DNA of 34,734 nucleotides from Bacteroidales bacterium (GCA_017442315.1 JAFRZX010000010.1:1-34734), one strand, 5' to 3'. Shown: positions 17,815 to 26,682, counted from the stretch's first letter. The notes: generated by a model not told the origin, from the sequence alone. Program-made: numbers and translations.

Positions 17815-18420
17815 CTAATACTGATAAAGCATAAAGTTCATACCCTTGCAAAGATTTTTTGTTCCGAACGGATATTCAGAATCCACCTTCAACCCATCTC
17901 CCGAAGCATGCCATATCTGTGTTGTCACATACCCTACATACTTATCAAGTTCAAGATTGAAATATAACGAAGCTATAAGTTCTTCATTATAAAGGAACTG
18001 CCAGAAATCCGGATTAACATACCAACAGAAAAGTACTGAAGAATAAACCGGCTGCTCCTTTTCATCTATGAAATCATGCTTGTTCATAAGATCTGCTATT
18101 GCAGCATAATCCACATCAGCATATATTTCATGAGACGGCTTGAGTCGCAGTTCGCTGATGATATTCTTGAAGTCACTTCTGTTGTCACCAGGAAGATTCA
18201 TCTTCACGATTATCGGTTCATCATAATTGGGAAGATAGAAAATCACGGCATAATCTTCATATCTGTCAGCAGTCTCATACACTTCTTCCAATCTGTCGCA
18301 AAGATCCGCAACTGGAGTAGTACGGTCATGCGCGATATAATAGAATTCCAAAGACTGCGTCTGAGCATATCCTGCAAGAGGCAGAAAAGCCGAAATCAAA
18401 ATTATCAGGATCCGTTTCAT
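17815..18420 (-). CDS. Exported protein of unknown function
   Basis: A 201-residue protein with a clear signal peptide (MKRILIILISAFLPLAGYAQ), predicted periplasmic or outer-membrane associated. The mature part is acidic and rich in aromatic residues, with no motif that I recognise and no transmembrane segment. Its start codon overlaps the stop of the upstream gene (ATGA), so expression is coupled to the TM-anchored 242-residue protein, and it precedes the TssR-like protein by 18 bases. Context suggests a structural or regulatory accessory part of the envelope assembly; no function is assigned. Confidence 0.75.
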   Translation of the reverse strand: MKRILIILISAFLPLAGYAQTQSLEFYYIAHDRTTPVADLCDRLEEVYETADRYEDYAVIFYLPNYDEPIIVKMNLPGDNRSDFKNIISELRLKPSHEIYADVDYAAIADLMNKHDFIDEKEQPVYSSVLFCWYVNPDFWQFLYNEELIASLYFNLELDKYVGYVTTQIWHASGDGLKVDSEYPFGTKNLCKGMNFMLYQY

Positions 18421-19145
18421 AGAGGGTAGTTCACTGTCATTACCAATTTTGTCATTCTGTTTTCAGAATCATATTCGATTTCATCATGGATTGTCACTGA
18501 TTCCCACTGCCTGAACATTACCTTGGAACAAAACTCATCAATCTTTACCAAAGACGCATCTTCCGGCTTAGCACCATTCAAGACAAATTTGCAGGACGGA
18601 GCAATACGATGACTGAAACCTTTTGGTGTAGCATCATATGTCTGTTCTATATTTATTATACGATGCAGTTCTTCCTTAGTAATACGCTCATACATTGCAA
18701 CCTTCACAAAGCCACTGACTGGAATCAGTTCTGAAAAATCTCCTGTCACCACATTCTGAGCACAGAGATAATAGGTCTGCGACACTGATGAAGGGACATT
18801 GTTGAAGCTGCCTGTACCATTGGAAGCAATCTGTTTTGTACACTCTGAATCGCTGAAAAGAATATATTCCAACGAATCACCGCTTTCCACTGCAGCATAA
18901 GCCTTGAAACTGTACTTTCCGTCACTTCCACGCGAAGGAGCAGATATGTCTTCCGCCAAAAGAACCGGCACAGTAGACAATGGCACAATTTCCTCTACCG
19001 GAGCTTCTGCCAATGGTTCCGGTTCCGTATATTCAACCTTATCAAAAGTCCTGTCTGAAAGGAATATTCCCCCAAGGAAATATCCGACTGCCGCAAACAC
19101 AGCAAACTCAAGGCACACTGATACTATTTTCAAACCTTTACTCAT
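18417..19145 (-). CDS. Single-pass, mostly periplasmic protein of unknown function
   Basis: I take ATG 19145 (242 residues). It starts MSKGLKIV, leaves four bases after the upstream stop, and places one TM segment (about residues 11-31) near the N-terminus. The longer frame from 19211 would add 22 residues overlapping the neighbouring gene without benefit. After the TM comes a Glu/Pro-rich linker (EPEPLAEAP) and a roughly 180-residue periplasmic region with an Ig-like feel but no family that I can name. The topology (short cytoplasmic tail, periplasmic domain) fits an inner-membrane component linking to periplasmic partners. Confidence 0.75.
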   Translation of the reverse strand: MSKGLKIVSVCLEFAVFAAVGYFLGGIFLSDRTFDKVEYTEPEPLAEAPVEEIVPLSTVPVLLAEDISAPSRGSDGKYSFKAYAAVESGDSLEYILFSDSECTKQIASNGTGSFNNVPSSVSQTYYLCAQNVVTGDFSELIPVSGFVKVAMYERITKEELHRIINIEQTYDATPKGFSHRIAPSCKFVLNGAKPEDASLVKIDEFCSKVMFRQWESVTIHDEIEYDSENRMTKLVMTVNYPL

Positions 19146-19149
19146 AAAA

Positions 19150-20709
19150 CTACAACTTGAATTTAAATCCTGCAGAAATCCATAAGGCACTGCGATTGAA
19201 TGAAACTCCACTGATCAAAGAATGTACAGGGATATGACTGTCCGATACCGGATTATATATCAAAGGATAGATACCATCGGAAGAACTGAACTGATTGGTT
19301 GGCGAGCTATACAGCGGAGACATCAACCCGTGTTCGTATCCTACAGACAGATTAAAATAGATCTGGTTCTTCCACAGATTGATATCCGCCCCTAGAGCTG
19401 CCATCACACTAAGGTCAAAACTCTTGCTCTTCTCATATGTATTTGGCTCAATATACCCTATCTGCTCCGGAAGCACTACAGGCTCCCCGTCAGCCTCAGC
19501 TGTAAGTAAAAACGGATCCGCATCCGCAGTCATGGATACATATCCTTTGATACCTACATTCCATGAAAGCATGACACTCCTTCCCAGCTTATGTTCAAAC
19601 TCAACATAAAGCGGAATAGCCAGATCCTTGTATCTGACAGATTCTGAAGCACCGTTCACCTTGTAATCCATCAACCTGTTGACAAACAGCTTATGCGTCG
19701 GATCAAATTCTGTCCATGCATAAGTATATGATATAGGTGTTTCAAGCGTCAGTTCAAGATTACTCATAGACAGGGCAGCACCCAAATAGACTCCTAACTT
19801 GGTTGACCTGCCTAAAGGGAAACACAATCCAGCATCAACGCCGATTTCATGACCCATGGACCTGGAAGAAACTTCCGGACAAGGATTCTCAAGCGTATAC
19901 ATTCCCATCGGAGCTATACCATACCGCAGTTTCAGACGGAGGTTCCTGGCCTTGAACCTGAAGTCTACCACATCATAATTGAAACCTTTGTTCAATGTAT
20001 CCGTCAAAACAACAACATCAGGATCCTTGGTTGTCGGAACACCAGACGGCAGGATTGCCTGACCATATTCATTGAAATGGACTTCTTTGCCAGAAACTTC
20101 AAGGTCAGGAAAATATCTAAGATACTTTTTGTCTTGACTCTTGTTCTCATTGACAATCAGGAAACGTCCTTCAGGAAATTTTCTGTCAGAATGAAGCACA
20201 GCATCCAATGATTCAATCTGACACATATCATTTTCCGGATTGTAGGAAATTGTCATAGTCACAAGAAAATCATTCGAATGATAACCTCTTACAGAGAAAA
20301 AGTAGCCATCTTTGTCTATATATGACAGATTCTTCTTGAATGTCACAGGAATTATCCATTTGTTATCAATGTATTCCATTCTTCCCTTTCTGACATCTTT
20401 TATGGTAATCGTCGTATTCATGCTATACTTCATCAACAAAGAAGTATATTCCTTTACAGATACCGTCTCAAGGTATTTTTCCGACCCTATCATATCGCAA
20501 AGTACCTTTGAATTCCCGTTTTTGAAGAGTTCTTCAAAGTACCACTGTGCATCTTCATCATAGAGTGTCGCATATCTTTCGTAATCCTCAACCAGTGTCA
20601 GAACTTTGGAATTCACATGCCGTCTCTGACTGTTGGTCAATGTCTGAGCCATTACCACTACCGGCAGCAGCAATGACACTATGAATGATATTATGAAACC
20701 ACGCTTCAT
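19150..20709 (-). CDS. Predicted outer-membrane beta-barrel protein
   Basis: I take ATG 20709 (519 residues). It gives a clean signal peptide (MKRGFIISFIVSLLLPVVVMAQ) and a four-base gap to the kinase gene, whereas the ATG four codons earlier overlaps that gene. The N-terminal half (about 25-250) is a soluble domain that I do not recognise. The C-terminal half alternates short hydrophobic strands such as GHEIGVDAGLCFPL, LGVYLGAAL and SVGYEHGL, and ends with the terminal strand ISAGFKFKL. A terminal aromatic/leucine residue is the usual beta-barrel assembly signal. It lies directly after the tail-anchored kinase gene, which makes it a candidate outer-membrane part of the same assembly. Confidence 0.75.
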   Translation of the reverse strand: MKRGFIISFIVSLLLPVVVMAQTLTNSQRRHVNSKVLTLVEDYERYATLYDEDAQWYFEELFKNGNSKVLCDMIGSEKYLETVSVKEYTSLLMKYSMNTTITIKDVRKGRMEYIDNKWIIPVTFKKNLSYIDKDGYFFSVRGYHSNDFLVTMTISYNPENDMCQIESLDAVLHSDRKFPEGRFLIVNENKSQDKKYLRYFPDLEVSGKEVHFNEYGQAILPSGVPTTKDPDVVVLTDTLNKGFNYDVVDFRFKARNLRLKLRYGIAPMGMYTLENPCPEVSSRSMGHEIGVDAGLCFPLGRSTKLGVYLGAALSMSNLELTLETPISYTYAWTEFDPTHKLFVNRLMDYKVNGASESVRYKDLAIPLYVEFEHKLGRSVMLSWNVGIKGYVSMTADADPFLLTAEADGEPVVLPEQIGYIEPNTYEKSKSFDLSVMAALGADINLWKNQIYFNLSVGYEHGLMSPLYSSPTNQFSSSDGIYPLIYNPVSDSHIPVHSLISGVSFNRSALWISAGFKFKL

Positions 20710-20713
20710 CAAA

Positions 20714-21853
20714 CTATACAAATAAATTCAACACTACACCTACAGCCAGACCTGCAACAGCACTGAGCACCCATACCCAGGGAGACATAGGTTTTTCTGC
20801 TTCTGATGTCGAAACATAAGAAAAATCACGTACCGTATGACCATCTTCTTTCTTTGCAGATTCTGTCTCTACCGGAGACACATCATTTTTTACAGAAGAT
20901 GAATCCGTGAAGGCAACAGTTTCCGTCAGCGGTTTCCTGACCGGCTTTTCTTCCTTTACCTGCTCCACCGGTTTCTGTTCATCCTTTTTATCTTCCTGAA
21001 CGGGAGCTGATCCATCCTTTATCCATGGCATCCTTGGAGATGCTTCTCCTTCAAGTATCCGAGATGCAAATTCTGCAAGCTGCTGGGCAGTAGGACGATT
21101 CCACGGCTCTTTAGCCATACACGCCTGGCAGACAACATTCAATGTGTCGGAATACTCCTCAGGAAGCTCCGGCATGTCAGCACCCTGTTTCAGAAGACTT
21201 CCTCCCATACCACAGAACGGAAGTTCATTTGTGACAAGTTCGAATATCGATGCTCCCAAAGACCATATGTCACTTGCTTTCACTGCATGATACTGCTTGC
21301 TGAATCTTTCGGGTCCCATATATGAGATTGCACCTGCCGAACTCATGGCATTAGCTGTCTTGCGCAAAGTTGCCCGAAGCTGCTTGCTGATACCGAAGTC
21401 GGTAATCACGAAATCCCCGGACTTAAGTATAAGTATGTTATCCGGCTTGATGTCCTGATGGATGATAGGAGGCTGCATGGAATGAAGATAGGCCAGTCCT
21501 GAAGCCACATCACGTATAAAACGCCAAAGATCTGTCTCGCTCATTTCACCGGCATATTTTGATACCGAACCGTCCGGACAGAACGGCATTACCAGATAAG
21601 GCCTCTGGTCTTCTGCATTGACACCAAGGTAATTAGCGTGAAGCAGGTTTGTATGATTCAACTCAAATGAGATCTTAAACTCATCCTTAAACTCCTTGAG
21701 GCCTTTCTCATCCATGGAGACATAGACCTTGATTGCAACTTCAATATCAGTTGCAGCATCAACGGCAACCCAGACCTCACCGAAAGTTCCGCTTCCAATA
21801 AAGCGTTCTAATCTGTAACGTCCATCAAGAAGATATCCTTCCGAATATTTCAT
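20714..21853 (-). CDS. Tail-anchored Ser/Thr protein kinase
   Basis: A 379-residue Hanks-type kinase. Visible motifs are the glycine loop GSGTFGEVW (20-28), ATP lysine K42, the catalytic loop HQDIKPDN (132-139), DFG (152-154) and GPER (180-183). The usual HRD arginine is replaced by Gln (HQD), so activation may not depend on a phosphorylated activation loop, but Asp134, Lys136 and Asn139 are kept and activity is expected. After the domain comes a 75-residue Pro/Glu/Lys-rich linker with Thr-Val motifs (T312, T340), then a C-terminal TM helix (about 357-379) that anchors the kinase in the inner membrane. It lies 76 bases after the PP2C gene, its likely antagonist. Confidence 0.93.
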   Translation of the reverse strand: MKYSEGYLLDGRYRLERFIGSGTFGEVWVAVDAATDIEVAIKVYVSMDEKGLKEFKDEFKISFELNHTNLLHANYLGVNAEDQRPYLVMPFCPDGSVSKYAGEMSETDLWRFIRDVASGLAYLHSMQPPIIHQDIKPDNILILKSGDFVITDFGISKQLRATLRKTANAMSSAGAISYMGPERFSKQYHAVKASDIWSLGASIFELVTNELPFCGMGGSLLKQGADMPELPEEYSDTLNVVCQACMAKEPWNRPTAQQLAEFASRILEGEASPRMPWIKDGSAPVQEDKKDEQKPVEQVKEEKPVRKPLTETVAFTDSSSVKNDVSPVETESAKKEDGHTVRDFSYVSTSEAEKPMSPWVWVLSAVAGLAVGVVLNLFV

Positions 21854-21929
21854 ACTGTCAAAATTTTTAACGTTTTTTAATCCATGGGGTATGACAGATT
21901 TTCGCTATCGTCCACCCTCACTATGAAAA

Positions 21930-22988
21930 TCATTTGATATCGTCATTCTGCAAAAACACATCAAAGATATTCTTGTCAATCCGTACATGGCCGGCATCAT
22001 CCAGCACAATCACATCCAGACAGATTGCAGCCACAAGCAGAGCAATACATATCAGCAGGATGATGAGCAGAGCCAATAATATCTTGCGATTGCGCTTCTT
22101 CCTGTCCTTCTTAGCAGACTCATGAGGCAGCAGGGTGCTTGTCAGTTCCTTTTCATGCATAGCTCCGCATTCAAGAAGGGCAATCGTGACATTATCATAT
22201 GCACCAGCATCAAAGGCTGCGTTGAAAAGCGCAATTCTATAATCTTCTATACTATCATATTGCTGCATGAGGACATTCAGTATCTCCTCATCGCGCACAA
22301 GGCCGCAAAGTCCGTCCGTACATAACAGGATATAATCTCCTGCTGACAGTCGTTTGCACACATAATCCGGCTGGGCCTTGGTAGCCGAATCACCTAAACT
22401 TCTTGTAATTATGTTGCTGTTAGGATGATCAAATGCCAGTTCCGGATCCAGTTGACCGGAATCCACCAGACTCTGGACATAAGAATGATCCTTGCTCAAC
22501 CTGCTCAGAGCTCCTGCCTGACGGTTGAAAAGATAGGCTCTGGAATCACCGCACCAAGCGACATGTACCACATTGCCTATTATCCAAGCCACAACGATGG
22601 TAGTACCCATCCCGGACGTGGAAGCGTCCTCCTTCACCTTCTTCTTGATCTGCTCGTCAGCATCCACAATGCTTTTCTTGAGGAAAGCCTCTATATGATT
22701 GCTGCTGTCAATTATCTTGGAAAAATCTGTAATATTGGAAAAACTATCCTTGATACCGTTGACAGCCAGTTCCGACGCTACTTCGCCGGCATTCATGCCA
22801 CCCATTCCGTCAGCTACAACCATGACGCAGCCATATTCCCCCATATCCATAGGTTCATTGGGACTTGATGGCACAAACCAGTTGTCCTGCTTCGACAGGT
22901 CTGGGTTGACTATGAAATTGTCTTCATTATTGGTCCGGACCAAACCCACATTGGTCGCAACTGTCATTTTGAAGGTAATGTCAGACAT
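21930..22988 (-). CDS. PP2C-family protein phosphatase with C-terminal TM helix
   Basis: A 352-residue metal-dependent Ser/Thr phosphatase that would reverse the action of the two kinases. PP2C motifs are complete: NNEDNF with E22-D23, VADGMGG (58-64), SGMGTT, CGDSRAY (146-152), DHS, TDGL with D225, and YDNVT with D265-N266, giving all metal ligands. After the domain come a basic stretch (about 293-302) and one TM helix (about 302-328), with a short acidic tail outside. The topology puts the catalytic domain in the cytoplasm at the inner membrane, alongside the tail-anchored kinase. A GC-rich hairpin lies in the 78-base gap upstream. Confidence 0.94.
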   Translation of the reverse strand: MSDITFKMTVATNVGLVRTNNEDNFIVNPDLSKQDNWFVPSSPNEPMDMGEYGCVMVVADGMGGMNAGEVASELAVNGIKDSFSNITDFSKIIDSSNHIEAFLKKSIVDADEQIKKKVKEDASTSGMGTTIVVAWIIGNVVHVAWCGDSRAYLFNRQAGALSRLSKDHSYVQSLVDSGQLDPELAFDHPNSNIITRSLGDSATKAQPDYVCKRLSAGDYILLCTDGLCGLVRDEEILNVLMQQYDSIEDYRIALFNAAFDAGAYDNVTIALLECGAMHEKELTSTLLPHESAKKDRKKRNRKILLALLIILLICIALLVAAICLDVIVLDDAGHVRIDKNIFDVFLQNDDIK

Positions 22989-23007
22989 ATTATTTAACGT
23001 TATAACA

Positions 23008-23036
23008 GTCCGGTGACATCATTTCTGCCACCGGAC
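23008..23036 (-). other. GC-rich hairpin in the leader of the phosphatase gene
   Basis: GTCCGGTG (23008-23015) pairs perfectly with CACCGGAC (23029-23036) around a 13-base loop, 20 bases before the PP2C start codon. On the transcribed strand it is not followed by a T run, so it is not a standard terminator. It may stabilise or separate mRNA segments, or reduce read-through between the small periplasmic gene and the phosphatase. Confidence 0.5.
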
Positions 23037-23066
23037 CGAGTGATTTATAAACTCAATTGAAAAAGA

Positions 23067-23489
23067 TTAGTCAAGTTCCTGACCTCTGTTAGAGTAGTTG
23101 GATACAGAATTCTCTATGATTATGTCTCCACCCTTATACTCTATTTCAGTTCTTGTGATTTTGTTATCAAGCACACGGATAGCATGAGTCACAGGCATTG
23201 AAGACTGCTTTGCGCTGTTGTTGTAATGCTTGATGATAGCCAGCTTTTCCTTAACCTCATAAAGTTCCTCGATTGTCTCACATTTCAGATAAGCTTCGTT
23301 AGCTGCATCTACAAGGAAATTGAGGATTTCGATCTGGTTGATCTTGCTAGCCTTAAGGAACTGCTTCAGAGATGCATCAGTCACGATCTGCTCATATGAG
23401 ATATGAACATCCTTGCGGCTCTGAGCCTGTGCTGAGAATGAAAGCACACAGGCTGCAATTACGATAACGATTGAAATGATTCTTTTCAT
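23067..23489 (-). CDS. Small exported protein of unknown function
   Basis: A 140-residue protein with a signal peptide (MKRIISIVIVIAACVLSFSA, cleavage after AQA near residue 23). The mature part is predicted helical in its first 75 residues (e.g. LKQFLKASKINQIEILNFLV) and ends in a short polar segment. I recognise no family. It lies between the FHA-coiled-coil gene (33 bases) and the PP2C gene (78 bases), so it is probably a periplasmic partner of the membrane-spanning FHA protein. It has no lipobox. Confidence 0.72.
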   Translation of the reverse strand: MKRIISIVIVIAACVLSFSAQAQSRKDVHISYEQIVTDASLKQFLKASKINQIEILNFLVDAANEAYLKCETIEELYEVKEKLAIIKHYNNSAKQSSMPVTHAIRVLDNKITRTEIEYKGGDIIIENSVSNYSNRGQELD

Positions 23490-23522
23490 AACAGTTGTGA
23501 TTTAAAATAAAGATTGGTTTGG

Positions 23523-24521
23523 TTAAAATTTCTTCAATTTAGGTTTCTGCTCAGTAGAAAGTGTTGGCTTCTCTTTTGTGTTGCGGTTGATGAGACTGTT
23601 GAGCGAAGATTTCTTTGCTTCCTCTGCTGCCTTTGCCTCTTCCTCCTTTCTAGCCTCTTCTTCCTTGAGCTGCTGTTCAAGACCTTCGATCTTGCTCTGC
23701 GCAGCCTCTACATTCTGGCCAGCCTGAGCTGCAACATCCGCTGCATTCTGAAGTTCATCACGAAGAGCTGCCGCACTTTCAAGAAGCGCTTCACGCTCTG
23801 CCTGAGCTGCATTAAGCTTCTGCTGTATACGCATGCGCTCTGCAGCAGACTCTGCCTGAGTGTTCACAAGTTCATCGTTAAGAGCATTGATGAGTTCATC
23901 GCTTGCAGAAAGATCCTGCTGAACCTGATCTATAAGTTCCTGCTTAGCTTCAAGTTCCTGAGTGAACTGCTGCTGAGAATAAAGATTCCATGCCACAAGT
24001 CCGCCAACTGCAAGAACAAGAATAAGGGCCATGATCCACATTGCACGCTTGTAAGGGCGGAGAGCCTGCTGACGGAAAAGATTGAGACGCTCTGTCATTC
24101 CAATGCTGCTTACAAGGCTCTGCTTGCCCTGAGGAACGATGAATCCCATAAGCGGTCCTCTTGAAGAAAGACGTATCTCATCTCCTGAATTCAGAATCTT
24201 CTCAGATGTGATGACCTGACCGTTTACAATTGTAGAATTGGTCTGTGAAAGCGGAACAAGTTTCCAGTTTTCACCTTCCTTTACGATTGCCGCATGACGA
24301 CGGCTTACAGTCTCGAACGACTCATCAAAACGTACCTGACAAGAAGAATCACGGCCAAGTTCCACCTGATCCACGATTATCTTCTGCGACTCTCCGGCAT
24401 GATGATACAAAGACTCTGTCTTATGCTCCAGAATGTAGTACTGACGTCCAGAAGCATTGAATACTGCAGCCATTCCAGCACCGACTGAACCAGCTACGGT
24501 TCTTTTGTAATTTGCCTCCAT
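23523..24521 (-). CDS. FHA-domain protein with TM helix and long coiled coil
   Basis: A 332-residue protein. The N-terminal FHA domain (about 45-130) has the phosphothreonine-binding residues in LGRD (55-58), SRRH (73-76) and the VNG turn (99-101). One TM helix (about 160-180) follows, then an Ala/Glu/Gln-rich coiled coil (about 183-300) and a basic tail. The topology puts the phosphopeptide reader in the cytoplasm and a coil perhaps 15 nm long in the periplasm, so it could carry a phospho-signal across the inner membrane. The extreme N-terminus has a Thr-Val motif (T8 in KRTVAG) like those in the zinc-ribbon protein, a candidate phosphosite. It follows the FHA-kinase gene by 42 bases. Confidence 0.9.
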   Translation of the reverse strand: MEANYKRTVAGSVGAGMAAVFNASGRQYYILEHKTESLYHHAGESQKIIVDQVELGRDSSCQVRFDESFETVSRRHAAIVKEGENWKLVPLSQTNSTIVNGQVITSEKILNSGDEIRLSSRGPLMGFIVPQGKQSLVSSIGMTERLNLFRQQALRPYKRAMWIMALILVLAVGGLVAWNLYSQQQFTQELEAKQELIDQVQQDLSASDELINALNDELVNTQAESAAERMRIQQKLNAAQAEREALLESAAALRDELQNAADVAAQAGQNVEAAQSKIEGLEQQLKEEEARKEEEAKAAEEAKKSSLNSLINRNTKEKPTLSTEQKPKLKKF

Positions 24522-24563
24522 AAGATTTGTTTTTAGTTTGGTTGTTAATATTGTATGTAATTA

Positions 24564-25889
24564 TTACAATTCAATCTTCAGCTTTACATCACCTATCGTG
24601 ATGATATCTCCGTTCTTGAGAAGTCTTCCATTCTGTGTAACGACATCCGAATTGACATAAGTTCCGTTCATGGAAGTCTTCCACATCATAGACTCTGAAT
24701 TCCACTGCCCGTCACGTATCTGCCAAAACGATTCTCCCAACATCTCAATCACGCAATGCCTACGTGAAACATATGACTCATCATAGTCCTCAATCACAAT
24801 GGCATTTGCTTCATCTCGTCCCACCCCAAGGACCTTTCTGCCATATCTTGTGATTATATCTTCAAGAAGATACTCCTTTCCGAACTCCTTACCCTGCATG
24901 ACTTTCAGTCTCTTGATTCCAGCCGGTTCTTGCTGCTTCACAGGATCCGGCTCAACCACCTTGGGTGTCACGGCCTTCGACGAATGGACCGGATCATTAT
25001 AATAAGGAAGCAAGGCCATCGCATCGCCGGCTGAATGAACTCTTTCCTTATGATCAGGAATAAGACATTTCGATATCAAATGTTCCCAATCCCTTCCATG
25101 AGGAGCCATCAACAGTCTCATCCTGTCCCAGTCACCAGCTTTTCCTCTTTTCTGATAATGAACCAGATCGTTCTGATCATCCAGTTTTCCAAAAGGGAGA
25201 TAACCTGTAATCAACTGATACATCATCACTCCGAAAGAATACAGGTCGGTAGTCGGGAGAACAGTGCTGTTGCCCCTTGCCGGATTGACCTGTTCCGGAG
25301 GCATATATGCATAGGTTCCGAATATCTGGGTCGGCTTTCCGAAAATGTTTCTTTCCGTCATTCTCTTATTACGGTCTCCGCTTATGCCGAAATCAGTAAG
25401 CACTGCCGTACCATCCTCCTTGAAAAGCACGTTCTCCGGTTTTAGGTCACGATGCACCTTACCATTGACATGAAGGTCATGAAGTCCGTTCAGGACGTCT
25501 CTGGCAATTCTGACAAGCGGGGCATCCTCTTTCCCTACAAACTTCACAAGATCACCACCTGCACAATATTCCATAACGATATACGGATTTCCCTTGACCA
25601 ATCCATAATCAACGGAATGCACCAGATTGCGGCTCTTTATGCAACTTGTCTTGTATTCCATCTCAAAACGGCTTATAAGAGGCTGGCGGATACTTGCAGG
25701 CACATCCCACAAACGAAGCAGTTTCATCGCCCAAGTATTCCCTCTGACATCCTTCACTTTATAAACGACGCCAAAAGAGCCTTCTCCCAATGCTTTTTCT
25801 ACGACATATCCACAAGCGACCTGATCACCGGGATTATAATCGCAACGTTCAGGAATAATATTGCTGCCTATGTGAGAAGATGTCAACAT
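24564..25889 (-). CDS. Ser/Thr protein kinase with C-terminal FHA domain
   Basis: A 441-residue soluble kinase. The kinase domain (about 25-300) has the glycine loop GEGSFGVVY (35-43), ATP lysine K56, HRDLKPEN (146-153), DFG (166-168) and PPEQ (197-200), all intact. A linker of about 50 residues leads to an FHA domain (about 353-441) with GRD (357-359), SRRH (375-378) and NGTYVN (408-413). Such fusions let a kinase bind phosphothreonine on a partner or on itself. No TM helix is visible, unlike the second kinase. The start codon overlaps the stop of the zinc-ribbon gene by seven bases, so the two products are translationally coupled and are likely partners. Confidence 0.95.
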   Translation of the reverse strand: MLTSSHIGSNIIPERCDYNPGDQVACGYVVEKALGEGSFGVVYKVKDVRGNTWAMKLLRLWDVPASIRQPLISRFEMEYKTSCIKSRNLVHSVDYGLVKGNPYIVMEYCAGGDLVKFVGKEDAPLVRIARDVLNGLHDLHVNGKVHRDLKPENVLFKEDGTAVLTDFGISGDRNKRMTERNIFGKPTQIFGTYAYMPPEQVNPARGNSTVLPTTDLYSFGVMMYQLITGYLPFGKLDDQNDLVHYQKRGKAGDWDRMRLLMAPHGRDWEHLISKCLIPDHKERVHSAGDAMALLPYYNDPVHSSKAVTPKVVEPDPVKQQEPAGIKRLKVMQGKEFGKEYLLEDIITRYGRKVLGVGRDEANAIVIEDYDESYVSRRHCVIEMLGESFWQIRDGQWNSESMMWKTSMNGTYVNSDVVTQNGRLLKNGDIITIGDVKLKIEL

Positions 25890-26671
25890 TTCTCAAAAAA
25901 ATAACGTACGCCATTAATCACCACCTCATGTCCCACATGCAGTTCTATCGGTGATTCCCCTGTAGAAGCAACAGGAACAAGTCTGAAATCTGCCTTATTT
26001 TCCGAAATCAGTTCTTCAGGGATATCCCTGACGGTTGCCTTAAGATCTGTCTTTGCAGTCTTATTCTCCGCATGAGGAACGATCCTTACGGTTGCGTTGA
26101 TAGGTTTCGGATCTTCTTTTTCATCCTCATCAGATGTTATCATAACAGTTGCGACTGTAGATTTCAAGGACCTGGATTCAGAAGATGGCTGTTCAACCGG
26201 CTGAACCACAGGTTGAGGCAACGGTTTTGCCGCAGTCTTCTTTATAGTTGCCCCGCAGTTCGGACAATATTCTGATCCTCCTGTTATAGGATAGCAGCAT
26301 TTAGGACATTGCACAGTCTCCGACAGGTCCGCTGTATCCAATACAGCGGAAGCATCCATGACTGTAGCTGTCAACTTTTTTCTCTGCTCGGAAGTTGGAA
26401 CAGCTGCAACAGGAGCAGCCCCGAAAGCTACTGTTGCATTGGATATCTCGCTCTTAGCTGGCTCTGGCTCACAAACAGGCTCTGGCTCATCTGACGGATC
26501 ATGCACAGATACCGGTTCTGCCACAGATACTGGTTCTGCCACAGGACTTGGATCAGGATCCGGAACGACAACAGGAGTTTCCGGTTCTATCTCAAAAGAA
26601 TCCTCTTCACATTTTTCACAACGTACAGCGGAATCAAGATTAAACCAACCGCAGTTATTACATCTCTTCAT
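25883..26671 (-). CDS. Double zinc-ribbon protein with repeated Thr-Val motifs
   Basis: A 262-residue cytoplasmic protein. Two CxxC-x10-CxxC zinc ribbons are visible: C4/C7/C18/C21 and C122/C125/C136/C139 (CPKCCYPITGGSEYCPNCG). The rest is low-complexity Pro/Glu/Val linker in which Thr-Val recurs seven times (T80, T103, T119, T172, T175, T194, T213), in contexts such as NATVAF, TATVMD, NATVRI and KATVRD. The last 35 residues form a compact segment that I do not recognise. It is directly coupled to the FHA-kinase gene. I infer it is a multisite substrate or scaffold whose phosphothreonines bind FHA domains; this has not been shown. Confidence 0.82.
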   Translation of the reverse strand: MKRCNNCGWFNLDSAVRCEKCEEDSFEIEPETPVVVPDPDPSPVAEPVSVAEPVSVHDPSDEPEPVCEPEPAKSEISNATVAFGAAPVAAVPTSEQRKKLTATVMDASAVLDTADLSETVQCPKCCYPITGGSEYCPNCGATIKKTAAKPLPQPVVQPVEQPSSESRSLKSTVATVMITSDEDEKEDPKPINATVRIVPHAENKTAKTDLKATVRDIPEELISENKADFRLVPVASTGESPIELHVGHEVVINGVRYFFEKC

Positions 26672-26682
26672 AATTCAAAATA

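Noticed and set aside
18417-19211. Longer start (19211) for the single-TM periplasmic protein
   Set aside because: It would add 22 residues overlapping the upstream gene; the start at 19145 places the TM helix properly.
23514-24164. Plus-strand ORF of 216 residues
   Set aside because: It is the antisense of the FHA coiled-coil gene; its Leu/Cys/Phe-rich composition arises from reversing Glu/Ala/Gln codons.
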